From positions 1,302,001 to 1,366,000 of the forward strand of contig NZ_CP087590.1 in assembly GCF_015594925.2 (NCBI RefSeq): 64,000 bases of DNA. The letters are read 5' to 3'. The notes under the pieces were generated by a model. It saw only the letters and a program-made list of their open reading frames with translations, had not been told where the DNA came from and searched no databases. This DNA is from Vibrio sp. VB16 (lineage in GTDB: Bacteria; Pseudomonadota; Gammaproteobacteria; Enterobacterales; Vibrionaceae). Positions 54,201 through 62,771 of the stretch are shown in pieces (within the stretch, counting starts at the first letter, position 1; each line of letters starts with the position of its first letter). The translations under genes were made by a program, and so were the position numbers.

Positions 54201-55649
54201 ATGGAACAATTTAACATTTGGTATGTAGTCTCTGAAGCAGAGGGTTTGGTTAAGAGCGGTGGTTTAGCTGATGTGGCAAAAGCGTTGCCTAAGGCACTCA
54301 AAACGCTTGGGCATGATGTGGCTTTAGTTATTCCTTGTTACAGCCTTCTGCCTGATTATGATAGCGCTGAGGTTGTCTTATCGACAGAACTAGAATGTTG
54401 GCCGCGGATTGCTTATAAGGTAAAAAAAATGGACCTTGATGGGGTCCCGGTTTACGCCATTGATTGTCCGCATTATTTTGACAGGTCGCAGCTCTATGCC
54501 GAAAATAATCAAGCCTATAGCGACAATGCTGAGAGATTTGCTTTTTTCTCTTCTGCTTCTTTGGACTGCTTACCCAAGTTGGGAATTCAGCCTGATATTA
54601 TACATTGCAATGATTGGCATACCGGTTTGGTGCCACTCTTGATTAAGACTCGATACGGACATGATCGTTATTTTGATAATGTGCGCAGCGTACTGACCGT
54701 ACATAACGCGCTATTTCAAGGGGTCTACTCCTACAACGAATTGAACATTATTCCTGAGATTAAACTTGATGGTATGGAGCACATTAGGTACAACCATAAC
54801 CATGTGGGGTTACTTAGGGCGGGCCTAGCATTTGCAGACAAGATTAACGCAGTGAGTCCAAATTACGCCAAGGAGTTGTTAACACCACTAGGTTCTCATG
54901 GACTGTATATGGACTTTAATCAGCGGTCACAAGACTTGGTCGGTATACTCAATGGCTGCGATTATGATACATGGAACCCAAATGCAGACCGATATATTCC
55001 ATTCCAGTACCGCTCTACCCAAGCAAGTTTAAAAAAAGGTAAGTCTGCAGCAAAAGCGTGTTTGCAACATGAAAACGGTCTTGAACATAGAGAAGTGCCT
55101 ATGTTTGGTATGGTGTGTCGTCTATCGCATCAAAAAGGGTTTGATTATCTTCTGCCTATCTTAGAGACTTTTTTGCGCAACGATGTTCAACTTGTATTTA
55201 TGGGAACGGGCGATGCCAACATAGCTGCTCAGTTACGAGAGATATCAGACAGGTATCCAACTAAATTTGTTTTTATTCAACAATACAGTGAACGGTTGGC
55301 TCATTTGATCGAGGCTGGGTCAGATTTTTTCCTTATGCCGTCTGAATTTGAGGCATGCGGTTTAAATCAGATTTATAGCATGGCTTACGGTACATTACCG
55401 ATAGTGCGGCAAGTTGGTGGATTAAAAGATACGGTCATTGACTGTGATGAAAACCCGGATAGTGCAACGGGTTTTGTATTTAAGCAACCAGATGCACAGG
55501 CATTATTGGTAACAATGCAACGGGCATTGATTTTCTATCTCCAGTCGCCTAAACAGATGAAGCAGGTGCAGATTAGGGGCATGAAGAAAGACTTTAACTG
55601 GCAACATTCAGCTAAAGAGTATCTCAAGATGTATTCTTCTGCGTTTTGA
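54201..55649 (+). CDS. glgA: Glycogen synthase GlgA
   Basis: ADP-glucose-dependent GT5 glycosyltransferase of 482 residues that extends glycogen. The nucleotide-sugar motif KSGGLADVAKALP lies at residue 18, HCNDWHTGLVPL near 136, and the C-terminal catalytic block PSEFEACGLNQIYSMAYGT near 393. Length fits the family. The start at 54201 is supported by family alignment. The adjacent genes are not glgC, glgB or glgP, so the glycogen genes are dispersed in this genome. Confidence 0.95.
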   Translation: MEQFNIWYVVSEAEGLVKSGGLADVAKALPKALKTLGHDVALVIPCYSLLPDYDSAEVVLSTELECWPRIAYKVKKMDLDGVPVYAIDCPHYFDRSQLYAENNQAYSDNAERFAFFSSASLDCLPKLGIQPDIIHCNDWHTGLVPLLIKTRYGHDRYFDNVRSVLTVHNALFQGVYSYNELNIIPEIKLDGMEHIRYNHNHVGLLRAGLAFADKINAVSPNYAKELLTPLGSHGLYMDFNQRSQDLVGILNGCDYDTWNPNADRYIPFQYRSTQASLKKGKSAAKACLQHENGLEHREVPMFGMVCRLSHQKGFDYLLPILETFLRNDVQLVFMGTGDANIAAQLREISDRYPTKFVFIQQYSERLAHLIEAGSDFFLMPSEFEACGLNQIYSMAYGTLPIVRQVGGLKDTVIDCDENPDSATGFVFKQPDAQALLVTMQRALIFYLQSPKQMKQVQIRGMKKDFNWQHSAKEYLKMYSSAF

Positions 55650-55821
55650 GGATAATACGAAGTAGAGTGAATTCGGTGAACAGGCATTCAACTTTAGTAG
55701 CAAATTAAATAAATTTATACAATTTTATGTAAATAACCGCTAATCTTGTATTTAGCAGATGTGATAAGCTGAATAGCTTGTTAAAGTTTCTATAAATTAA
55801 ACGGACTGTAAGTTACGCCCT

Positions 55822-56619
55822 ATGTCAGAAGCACTTTTATTCCATAAGACCTATACACACCCCACCAGTTCGGAGTGGGTCGTTTTTGTGCATGGTGCTG
55901 GCGGCAGCTCTTCTATCTGGTTTAAGCAGATCAAGGCATACAAAGCACATTTCAATTTGTTGCTTGTCGATTTGAGAGGACATGGTCGTTCCAATAATTT
56001 ATTGAAAGGCTTCATCACCAATCAATATACATTTAAAGAAGTCACGCTCGATATTTTGACAGTATTGGACCACCTTAAGATACAATCGGCTCATTTTGTT
56101 GGTATGTCCTTGGGTACTATCATTGTTCGAAATATTGCAGAGTTGGCCTCGGAAAGAGTGAGGTCAATGGTGTTAGGTGGAGCGGTGACTCGTTTAAATA
56201 TTCGCTCCCAAATATTGGTAAAGCTTGGCGATATAAGTAAACACATTGTTCCGTATATGTGGCTATATGGTCTGTTTGCCTATATCGTCATGCCGCAGAG
56301 AAGTCAGAAAGAATCACGCCATATATTCGTTCGCGAAGCCAAAAAGCTCTGCCAAAAAGAGTTTAAACGTTGGGTTAGGCTTACCTCAGAGGTAAACCCT
56401 ATGATGCGTTATTTCCGAGATAAAGATCTGGTCATTCCAACACTCTATTTAATGGGCGATAAAGACTACATGTTTATCACCCCAGTAAAAGAGATGGTCG
56501 CGAGACATAGCGAAAGTACGCTACAAGAAATAGTAAATTGTGGTCACGTGTGTAATGTAGAAAAACCAGATGAATTTAACGCCAAATCAATAGACTTTAT
56601 TCACCAACAAATAAAGTAA
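55822..56619 (+). CDS. Alpha/beta hydrolase
   Basis: Alpha/beta-hydrolase fold protein of 265 residues. The oxyanion segment VHGAGGSSSIW is near residue 24. The nucleophile elbow GMSLGT gives the Ser near 97, the acid is likely Asp in LMGDKDYMF near 216, and the His is in NCGHVCNVEKP near 243. The complete triad suggests an active esterase or similar enzyme; the substrate is unknown. It converges with the DUF2007 gene with only 6 bases between stops and no clear terminator. Confidence 0.85.
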   Translation: MSEALLFHKTYTHPTSSEWVVFVHGAGGSSSIWFKQIKAYKAHFNLLLVDLRGHGRSNNLLKGFITNQYTFKEVTLDILTVLDHLKIQSAHFVGMSLGTIIVRNIAELASERVRSMVLGGAVTRLNIRSQILVKLGDISKHIVPYMWLYGLFAYIVMPQRSQKESRHIFVREAKKLCQKEFKRWVRLTSEVNPMMRYFRDKDLVIPTLYLMGDKDYMFITPVKEMVARHSESTLQEIVNCGHVCNVEKPDEFNAKSIDFIHQQIK

Positions 56620-56625
56620 CGTTTA

Positions 56626-56928
56626 TTACTGATGACTGCAGTTCCAACAGAGTCCAAATTGGCCCTCGTTCACTTGCCCGCATCCGGTACAAGTCCAATC
56701 CACAAGATTTTCTTGCTGGTGCTGATAATCTGAGATCAACTGCTTTACTACTTCAACTTTATTGGGCTGTAGTAGCCACACATACGGATCTGTATCTTCA
56801 GTTAGCGGTAGTTCACCCTTGAGACCGAAAATACCTTCTCCGCGCACCTCTGCGCGAATAGAATGCTGGTGTAAAAGCCCACAGACAATATGAGCTTCGG
56901 TAGGATTGGATGCGAAAAACACTTTCAT
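56626..56928 (-). CDS. DUF2007 domain protein with C-terminal zinc ribbon
   Basis: Small protein of 100 residues. The N-terminal DUF2007 fold (putative signal-transducing family, start MKVFFASNPTEAHIVCGLL) is followed by a CxxC-x9-CxxC zinc-ribbon-like tail (CTGCGQVNEGQFGLCWNC). The function is unknown. It lies 3 bases downstream of the TVP38-family gene on the same strand, so the two are cotranscribed. Confidence 0.82.
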   Translation of the reverse strand: MKVFFASNPTEAHIVCGLLHQHSIRAEVRGEGIFGLKGELPLTEDTDPYVWLLQPNKVEVVKQLISDYQHQQENLVDWTCTGCGQVNEGQFGLCWNCSHQ

Positions 56929-56931
56929 AGG

Positions 56932-57609
56932 TTAAACCGCGTCATTCGGACGTAGTTTGGCCATGACCCATTTTGTAATCACAGGGAAAAGGCCTAATAG
57001 AACAAACGAAGCTAATACACTAGGAGATACGATACCAGAAAGGCTATCAATATTGGCTAGTTGGGTACCGGCATTTAGGTAAACCATGGTACCTGGTAGC
57101 ATGCCAAGTTGGCTTACTAGGTAAAACCTTGCTGTTGATATTGGTGTTAGCCCCATCAATAAGTTGATAAGAAAGAAGGGAAACACAGGGATCAGTCTTA
57201 GTGAAAACAGATAAAATGCCCCATCTTTTTCAATGCCTTGATTTAAGGTCTCAAGTTTTGTACCAAATTTTGATTGTACCCAGTCCCTAAGCAGATATCG
57301 GCTGCTCAAAAAAGCTAACGTTGCCCCTATAGTGCTCGCAAATGATACTAGGAATATGCTGGTAATAAATCCAAACAATGCCGCTCCTAATAAGGTAACC
57401 ACTGCCGCCCCAGGGATAGAAAAAGCCGTCACCGCAACATAAGTAAAGAAGTAGATTAACGCCGCTGTCGCAAAGTTGTTTTCAATGTATTCAGCGAGTA
57501 GTGCTTGTTGCTGTTTGGCGTTTTCTAACGTGAAATACTGACCAAACTGAGTAGCAAGTAAAATAATTGTAGCAACCAAGACTAGGCCGATAATGAGTTT
57601 TTTGTTCAT
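56932..57609 (-). CDS. TVP38/TMEM64 (DedA-like) membrane protein
   Basis: Integral membrane protein of 225 residues with about five hydrophobic segments. The family core reads FSIPGAAVVTLLGAALFGF, then a GATLAFLSSRYLLRDWV segment and an RLIPVFPFFLINLLMGLT re-entrant region. Related proteins take part in lipid transport or membrane homeostasis; the precise role here is unknown. It is followed closely by DUF2007 in an operon-like pair. Confidence 0.9.
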   Translation of the reverse strand: MNKKLIIGLVLVATIILLATQFGQYFTLENAKQQQALLAEYIENNFATAALIYFFTYVAVTAFSIPGAAVVTLLGAALFGFITSIFLVSFASTIGATLAFLSSRYLLRDWVQSKFGTKLETLNQGIEKDGAFYLFSLRLIPVFPFFLINLLMGLTPISTARFYLVSQLGMLPGTMVYLNAGTQLANIDSLSGIVSPSVLASFVLLGLFPVITKWVMAKLRPNDAV

Positions 57610-57681
57610 TTAGATAATTCCAGTAAAATGATATTACTTATTATGACAGGCTAAGTTAGGAAAAACTTTCATATAGATGTA

Positions 57682-57716
57682 AAAAAACCGCTAAGTGTCG
57701 CTCAGCGGTTTTTTAA
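57682..57716 (-). terminator. Intrinsic terminator of tfoY
   Basis: Stem AAAAAACCGCT/AGCGGTTTTTT with a T-run on the minus strand downstream of tfoY. It is symmetrical enough to work on both strands. Confidence 0.88.
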
Positions 57717-57745
57717 TATTAGAAGTTGCAAAAAATGAAGACTAT

Positions 57746-58336
57746 TTATTGTAATGAGTCGATGAGTTCGCTTCTGCGTGCTTGAGAAATAACAGACCAG
57801 TGTTCGCCATTTAAAGCGCCTTCAAGTGCCCACAGTAATTCGATATTAAGTTGGTCTTCTTGAGAAGCTTGAATGGCTTTGAAAGCTTGCACAGAGCCCA
57901 TCGTTCTCAACGCGGTAACCGAATTAATCCCCGCCTTTTTTAACATGCGTTCTGTACCTAAACGAAGGTTAGGCAGGTCTTTTAGTCTAGTGGGTTTTTC
58001 TTCCGCGTTCGATTCTTTCTCTTTATGAGCGGCTTTTAAAGCAAGCTCTGCTATCTTGAGTATCTGATCGCTGTCATCCCAGTGTGAATTGGGTAGAGCA
58101 AAATACTTGGTAACAACAGGAAATCCACGTTTCTTGTATACATAAGGTTGGTAGTTCGCTTGCTTAAACTGTTTTTCAAGAGATTCGCAACAGCGAATAT
58201 GAAGTGAATCATTCACGACGAGAGCGAACATGACGTCATCAACAAAGATGCCAAATCCACCAAACATCGAACGAGATTTTATCTTGCCAAATAATTCAAA
58301 CAGTTTTAATGAGTTTTTAAGTACTGGTTTATCCAT
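57746..58336 (-). CDS. tfoY: TfoX/Sxy-family regulator TfoY
   Basis: Regulator of 196 residues with N-terminal TfoX domain (SRSMFGGFGIFVDDVMFALV) and C-terminal helical TfoX domain (LKDLPNLRLGTERMLKKAGI). In V. cholerae, TfoY links c-di-GMP to type VI secretion, motility and related behaviour. The upstream c-di-GMP-I riboswitch and downstream-lying purR identify it as TfoY rather than TfoX. The start at 58336 (MDKPVLKN) is chosen; a TTG at 58372 would add 12 atypical residues. The DNA-binding mechanism of this family is not established from sequence. Confidence 0.92.
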   Translation of the reverse strand: MDKPVLKNSLKLFELFGKIKSRSMFGGFGIFVDDVMFALVVNDSLHIRCCESLEKQFKQANYQPYVYKKRGFPVVTKYFALPNSHWDDSDQILKIAELALKAAHKEKESNAEEKPTRLKDLPNLRLGTERMLKKAGINSVTALRTMGSVQAFKAIQASQEDQLNIELLWALEGALNGEHWSVISQARRSELIDSLQ

Positions 58337-58451
58337 TTTTATAAATCTCAGGTTAAAAATTGTATCAACCAATTCAGAACCGAGAAATTAACAAATATAT
58401 TACTTGAGATGTCAGAGGAAAGTTAGAACTCATGACTAATTTGTTAACCGG

Positions 58452-58556
58452 TCTTCGGTAACCCCGCTACCTTTTCAATTCTGCCAAATTGGCAAAATTA
58501 ACGTGAGGCCGGAAGCTTTGCGTCCCAACTTTTCAATTGGTTTGCCCTGATCGTGA
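58452..58556 (-). ncRNA. c-di-GMP-I (GEMM) riboswitch upstream of tfoY
   Basis: Read on the minus strand, the segment has every core piece of the Vc2-type GEMM aptamer: AGGGCAAACC, GGGACGCAAAGCTTCCGGCC, and AGGTAGCGGGGTTACCGA. The GNRA-like/receptor pair and the ligand-stacking region are therefore intact, with a variable second hairpin (AATTTTGCCAATTTGGCA). It ends about 115 bases before the tfoY start, leaving room for an expression platform. The Vc2 aptamer of V. cholerae is known from the same gene. Confidence 0.95.
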
Positions 58557-58694
58557 CTCTATTAATATAGGTAAAGTTTGAACAAAGATCACCAATAGAA
58601 TTTTCTAGCGTGATATTGGTCACAATTATTCAGTGTAATTATGCATTTGTAATCAATATTTAGTCAGCTTAAGCTAAGTGTTTAAAATTAAACA

Positions 58695-59714
58695 TTAATT
58701 TTTGATGTTTTTTACGCTTTCACGGACCATGAGCTCCGGATGCATTTCGAAAATACGCCTTTCATGTTCTTTGTCTTTAATTCTGCTCAATAAGATCTCG
58801 AATGCGGTTTTACCGACGCGTCGTTTCGGTTGATGGATTGTCGTTAATGGAGGTGAAAAATATTCTGCTAAATCAATGTTATCGTAACCGATAATGGAGA
58901 TATCCTCAGGTATACGAATCCCATTTTGCTGAAGTCTACTCATCATGCCGAGGGCCATAGTGTCGTTAAAGCAGAAAATGGCGGTGGGTTTTTTATCCAT
59001 AGCCAAAATTTTATCTGCTGTTTCGACGGCAGTATCGCATTCAAAGTTGCCCTCAAACACGTTAGCTTCATTAAATGTAATGTTGTTTTCTGTCAACGCT
59101 CTTTTATACCCGTCGAGTCGCTCAATACACAGTGTCTTATCTAAATGGCCACTCAAGCAAACGATATCAGTATGACCGTTATCAATAAGAAACTTCGTCG
59201 CTAGGTAACCCCCTTCCTCGGAGTTATCGATGATTTTGTCTTTTGATTGCTCTGATAACGACTCACCTTGTCCCCAGTCCATGAATACTTTTGGAATGTC
59301 AGCGTGAGAGTCGAGCATCTGCTGAAGTTCATGGGTTAGGTCAGAACACATGACAAAAATACCGTCAACGCGTTTCTCTGCAAGCATGCGGATATAATCG
59401 CGTTGTTTTTCGTAGATACCACCAGTATTACAGAGCACGAGAGTATAGCCTTGGCGATAACAATAGCTCTCGACACCGTTAATCACTTCTGCAAGAAATG
59501 GGTTGGTGGATTGAGTAACAAGCATACCGATGGTTTTTGTGGTATTACATTTTAGACTACGAGCAACGGCACTGGGGGCATAGTTCAACTCTTTTACCGC
59601 TTCGTTAACCCTTTGTTGAGTCGTTTCTGCAACAAAGCGAGTTTTATTAATAACGTGAGACACAGTGGTTGTGGATACACCGGCTATGCGGGCGACATCT
59701 TTAATCGTTGCCAT
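58695..59714 (-). CDS. purR: HTH-type transcriptional repressor PurR
   Basis: LacI/GalR-family repressor of 339 residues that binds hypoxanthine or guanine and represses purine genes. The DNA-binding head is practically that of E. coli PurR (MATIKDVARIAGVSTTTVSHVINK), with hinge SAVARSLK. The effector domain keeps VDGIFVMCS, MDWGQG and YFSPPLTTIHQPK. A matching PurR box lies about 60 bases upstream, so autorepression as in E. coli is likely. Confidence 0.96.
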   Translation of the reverse strand: MATIKDVARIAGVSTTTVSHVINKTRFVAETTQQRVNEAVKELNYAPSAVARSLKCNTTKTIGMLVTQSTNPFLAEVINGVESYCYRQGYTLVLCNTGGIYEKQRDYIRMLAEKRVDGIFVMCSDLTHELQQMLDSHADIPKVFMDWGQGESLSEQSKDKIIDNSEEGGYLATKFLIDNGHTDIVCLSGHLDKTLCIERLDGYKRALTENNITFNEANVFEGNFECDTAVETADKILAMDKKPTAIFCFNDTMALGMMSRLQQNGIRIPEDISIIGYDNIDLAEYFSPPLTTIHQPKRRVGKTAFEILLSRIKDKEHERRIFEMHPELMVRESVKNIKN

Positions 59715-59772
59715 TATGGTTGTCCTATTCTGCGAAGGCTGAGTTTTTAGTGCGTATTATATCATACAGACA

Positions 59773-59788
59773 TTGAAAGCGATTTCGT
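59773..59788 (-). promoter_or_regulatory. PurR box upstream of purR
   Basis: On the minus strand ACGAAATCGCTTTCAA fits the PurR operator ANGCAANCGNTTNCNT with two departures, keeping the central CG and both arms. It lies 59 bases before the purR start, a position consistent with autorepression. Confidence 0.55.
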
Positions 59789-59810
59789 CAGCTAATGTCG
59801 AGAAAACACA

Positions 59811-59837
59811 AAAGCCGCTATTAAACATAGCGGCTAT
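59811..59837 (-). terminator. Probable terminator of torD
   Basis: Stem AGCCGCTAT/ATAGCGGCT with 5-base loop, followed on the minus strand by TTTTGTGTTTT. It lies about 130 bases past the torD stop and ahead of the purR promoter. Confidence 0.7.
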
Positions 59838-59962
59838 CAGTAATCTTTACTCGTAAATATGGGAACGATTTTATAGGCAAATAGCTCAGTAAACAATGAT
59901 AGAAATTTGGTATTAAGACCTAGTACTCAGATTTAATACTTAGTATCCATATTTACCAAGGC

Positions 59963-60613
59963 TTACTCGCCAGTCAAGTAGATGCAATCTAGTTGACAGA
60001 AGCTAACAAGCAGCTCAGTAATGCTGCCATAGAAACCAAAGTCATCTAACTTGGCACACTTTTCGCTGAACTGCGGGATCCAGCTCATCAAATAAGTTTC
60101 AATAAAATCTTTTTGTTCGATCAAAGCATCGTTTATGTGCTGGAGTTTTTCTAGTTCATTGGAACGAATGATCATATTACCCAAAAAATCGAGTTCAATG
60201 GCAACGTGATCTGCGGGCTCATTAAAGCTTTCCTTTACATCAATGCCTTTGCTTTGCATCAACGCTTCCATCTCTCTAGCAGGCTTATCGTTGAGTAATT
60301 TTGCTTTACCAATGTACATAGATGCATAGGGAAGTGCTCCAGCAGAATCAGTGGTTAAGAAGAGTTCACAATAATCAGCGGCCAGCTCTAAATGTGCATC
60401 TTCTCTATCTTGTAGGCGGTTGAGAGCGTCGATGAGTTTGTTTACCGGTGCTTTTAAGTTTTCGTTCTCTCCCAATCCGGTTAAAAAAGAACGGATTTCA
60501 GGAGATTGGTATGTTTCAATTTCTTCTGGTGTTAGTTCACGCGCAAACAGGCTTGAGAGCCACCAGTATATTTCAGCTCGTTTCTCGTTAAATGCTTTTG
60601 TCTCTTCCATCAC
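59963..60613 (-). CDS. torD: TorD family cytoplasmic chaperone
   Basis: All-helical chaperone of 216 residues for maturation of the molybdoenzyme TMAO reductase TorA. Family features include AEIYWWLSSLFARELTPEEI at the start and a central EPADHVAIELDFLGNMI block with the E-P-x-D-H motif. It is divergent from torR. The genes torA, torC, torT and torS are not in the window. The reading frame is opened by an ATG at 60613; the next ATG is one codon later. Confidence 0.93.
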   Translation of the reverse strand: MMEETKAFNEKRAEIYWWLSSLFARELTPEEIETYQSPEIRSFLTGLGENENLKAPVNKLIDALNRLQDREDAHLELAADYCELFLTTDSAGALPYASMYIGKAKLLNDKPAREMEALMQSKGIDVKESFNEPADHVAIELDFLGNMIIRSNELEKLQHINDALIEQKDFIETYLMSWIPQFSEKCAKLDDFGFYGSITELLVSFCQLDCIYLTGE

Positions 60614-60679
60614 GATATTTCCTAAACTAATGAGGTCTCTATTAGTGTAAGCAAAAAATGTGAATAGAACTAATCCAAA

Positions 60680-60698
60680 ATATGAATAAATATGACAG
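60680..60698. promoter_or_regulatory. Candidate TorR-box-like direct repeats between torD and torR
   Basis: Two TATGA elements 10 bases apart (ATATGAATAA and ATATGACAG) resemble the complement of the TorR box CTGTTCATAT. In E. coli TorR autoregulates at its own promoter region. The match is partial, so this is a suggestion. Confidence 0.3.
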
Positions 60699-60843
60699 AA
60701 AATGTAAGGAAATTAACCCAAAGTCAATAAGTTGCCTTTAATCAATAAAGTGACAAATTTTGCGCGTTTTTCAAAACTATTGCTAGAATTGTTAATAGAT
60801 ATGAATAAGATGCTATCAATCAAACAAGATATAAGCGGCGATT

Positions 60844-61557
60844 ATGAGCAGTCATGTATTAGTTGTAGAAGATGATGTTGTCACTAGAAGTAAACTTGTC
60901 GGTTACTTTCAAAAAGAAGGTTATCAAGTTAGTGAAGCAGAAGATGGTCAGCAAATGCGTGGGATACTCGCTGAAAAAGAGATTGATCTCATCATGTTGG
61001 ATGTCAATCTTCCGGGCGAAGATGGATTGATGTTAACGAGAGAGCTGCGTAGCCAGTCTACAATCGGTATCATTCTGGTGACTGGTCGAACCGATAGCAT
61101 TGATAAAATCGTAGGGCTCGAAATGGGAGCGGATGACTATGTGACCAAGCCGTTTGAATTACGAGAGCTTCTTGTTCGGGTCAAAAACCTTCTCTGGCGA
61201 ATCTCTCTGGTAAATCAAATCCCAGAAGATAAAGAGCTTGTGGATATCTCTGGAAATACGGTTTATTTTGGTGATTGGGTATTTGATATTCAGCGCAGAG
61301 CCTTATGCAAAGATGGCGAACCGGTGAAGCTAACTAAAGCTGAATATGAATTATTGGTTGCGCTAACGACGCATACCAATAAAGTGCTGAGCCGCGAGAG
61401 AATACTGAGCCTAATTAGTCATCGAGTCGATGCACCGAATGACAGAACGATTGATGTGTTAATAAGACGTTTACGTTCGAAGATGGAATATGATCCTAAG
61501 AATCCTCAAATATTCGTAACGGTACATGGAGAGGGTTACATGTTTGCCGGCGAATAA
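60844..61557 (+). CDS. torR: Two-component response regulator TorR
   Basis: OmpR-family regulator of 237 residues. The receiver (about 4-118) has phosphoacceptor Asp in LIMLDVNLPGEDG, Thr in VTGRTDS and Lys in DYVTKPFELREL. The winged-helix DNA-binding domain (about 135-235) includes NDRTIDVLIRRLRSKME. The sequence VTGRTDSIDKIVGLEMGADD is characteristic of TorR over ArcA. It likely controls TMAO respiration genes elsewhere. A strong terminator follows. Confidence 0.93.
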   Translation: MSSHVLVVEDDVVTRSKLVGYFQKEGYQVSEAEDGQQMRGILAEKEIDLIMLDVNLPGEDGLMLTRELRSQSTIGIILVTGRTDSIDKIVGLEMGADDYVTKPFELRELLVRVKNLLWRISLVNQIPEDKELVDISGNTVYFGDWVFDIQRRALCKDGEPVKLTKAEYELLVALTTHTNKVLSRERILSLISHRVDAPNDRTIDVLIRRLRSKMEYDPKNPQIFVTVHGEGYMFAGE

Positions 61558-61580
61558 AATAAACGGAATGATTAAAATAA

Positions 61581-61614
61581 AGAAAGGCCGAGGAATATCC
61601 TCGGCCTTTTTTAT
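61581..61614. terminator. Bidirectional terminator of torR and the ElyC-like gene
   Basis: Stem AAAGGCCGAGGA/TCCTCGGCCTTT with flanking A- and T-runs. Its right end touches the stop codon of the convergent ElyC-like gene. Confidence 0.92.
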
Positions 61615-62411
61615 TCTGGTTGGGTAACCTTCAATTCCGTTTCTTCCGCAGTGAGAAGCGTATCTCGAACGTATGTCCACCAAAGGCCCAATTGTTCATG
61701 CCAATAGCGTTCAGTTTGTTCTAGATAGGCGGATTGAGGGGTGTATTTTTGCCAGTATTGTTCAATATTCGATTGCGCCAAATAGTTAGTTGGTGCAGGC
61801 GTTGGATTAAGACCCGCAGAATTAAACTCCATCAGCGCTCTTTTCATATGGCTTGCAGAGGTGACTAAGACCAGTTTGCTCTGATTTACGAAAGCGGCGG
61901 CTTGCCTTGCTTCTTCCCACGTATCTTTTGCGGTTTCGAGAAGAATAATATCAGGCTTTGCGACACCAAGTGCTAACGCGACTCTTGCCATCATTTTTGC
62001 ATGGCTGAATTCGGTACCACCTGCGTAACCAGACAGGATTAATTTTGACCCTGGATACATTCGGATAATTCGAATCCCTTCAGTTAATCGCATCAACGCG
62101 GTCCGACTGAGTTCTGAAGTCGGTGGAATTTGATCATCTACAACATGGCCAGCACCTAGTACCATTACATAATCGATATTTTCATCCACCGGTAAAAAAG
62201 CGGTAATCTCTCTTTCCATTGGCATCAATAGACGAGTAGAGACAGGTTGGAAAGAAACGAGAAAAATGCCAGTTAACGATAAAAACACAAATAGTACGCC
62301 AAACTTGTGTCTCTGGGTAAACATAATAAATAGCAAACCGATGAACCCGATAATTAATAGAGCGGGTAAGGGCATTGCTAGAGAAGAAACTATCTTTTTC
62401 AGCTCAAACAT
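61611..62411 (-). CDS. elyC: ElyC-like DUF218 (YdcF/SanA) envelope protein
   Basis: Inner-membrane-anchored protein of 266 residues with two N-terminal transmembrane helices (about 13-31 and 37-54) and a periplasmic DUF218 domain. Domain motifs are YVMVLGAGHVVD, KLILSGYAGG, DTWEEARQAA and LVTSASHMKRA. E. coli ElyC (YcbC) supports peptidoglycan/enterobacterial common antigen balance and lies near smtA-mukF, as here. The exact role in this organism is inferred. Confidence 0.85.
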   Translation of the reverse strand: MFELKKIVSSLAMPLPALLIIGFIGLLFIMFTQRHKFGVLFVFLSLTGIFLVSFQPVSTRLLMPMEREITAFLPVDENIDYVMVLGAGHVVDDQIPPTSELSRTALMRLTEGIRIIRMYPGSKLILSGYAGGTEFSHAKMMARVALALGVAKPDIILLETAKDTWEEARQAAAFVNQSKLVLVTSASHMKRALMEFNSAGLNPTPAPTNYLAQSNIEQYWQKYTPQSAYLEQTERYWHEQLGLWWTYVRDTLLTAEETELKVTQPE

Positions 62412-62529
62412 ACTTAATTAGTCCGAAAAACCATCACTTAGAAGTAAAAAAGCAGCATACCCCTTTATTCTTATTATTCCTATGACAGAATAGCGGGCTC
62501 ATTTAAAAAATGATGTTCCAATCATAAAA

Positions 62530-62730
62530 ATGGAAAGTATTGAGTGTGAAAATGATGGCCTAGCGCAAATATCTCAACGATTAGCGGGGCTACGCCATCG
62601 ATTCTCTTTGTGTGATATCCCTTCAGATATGTACAACTTAGGGAAGCAAGACATTGTCAAAAACGGCTTACTTGGAGACTATTCGCTAATTTACTCTCTG
62701 GTTCAATATAGACCGGAGAAAGTGAAATAG
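62530..62730 (+). CDS. Small hypothetical protein upstream of mukF
   Basis: Open frame of 66 residues, 41 bases upstream of mukF on the same strand, that I do not recognise. It has no signal peptide or transmembrane segment. It occupies the position where enterobacteria have the methyltransferase gene smtA, but the sequence shows no SmtA motif. The ribosome site is weak, so it may be a real small gene or chance. Confidence 0.4.
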   Translation: MESIECENDGLAQISQRLAGLRHRFSLCDIPSDMYNLGKQDIVKNGLLGDYSLIYSLVQYRPEKVK

Positions 62731-62771
62731 TTTGCCTATACATTTAAGCGTAACAATTAATAGGAACAACG

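Noticed and set aside
59811..59837. The dyad near purR as a purine operator
   Set aside because: Its arms AGCCGCTAT/ATAGCGGCT do not fit the PurR consensus, and the T-rich tail fits a torD terminator better.
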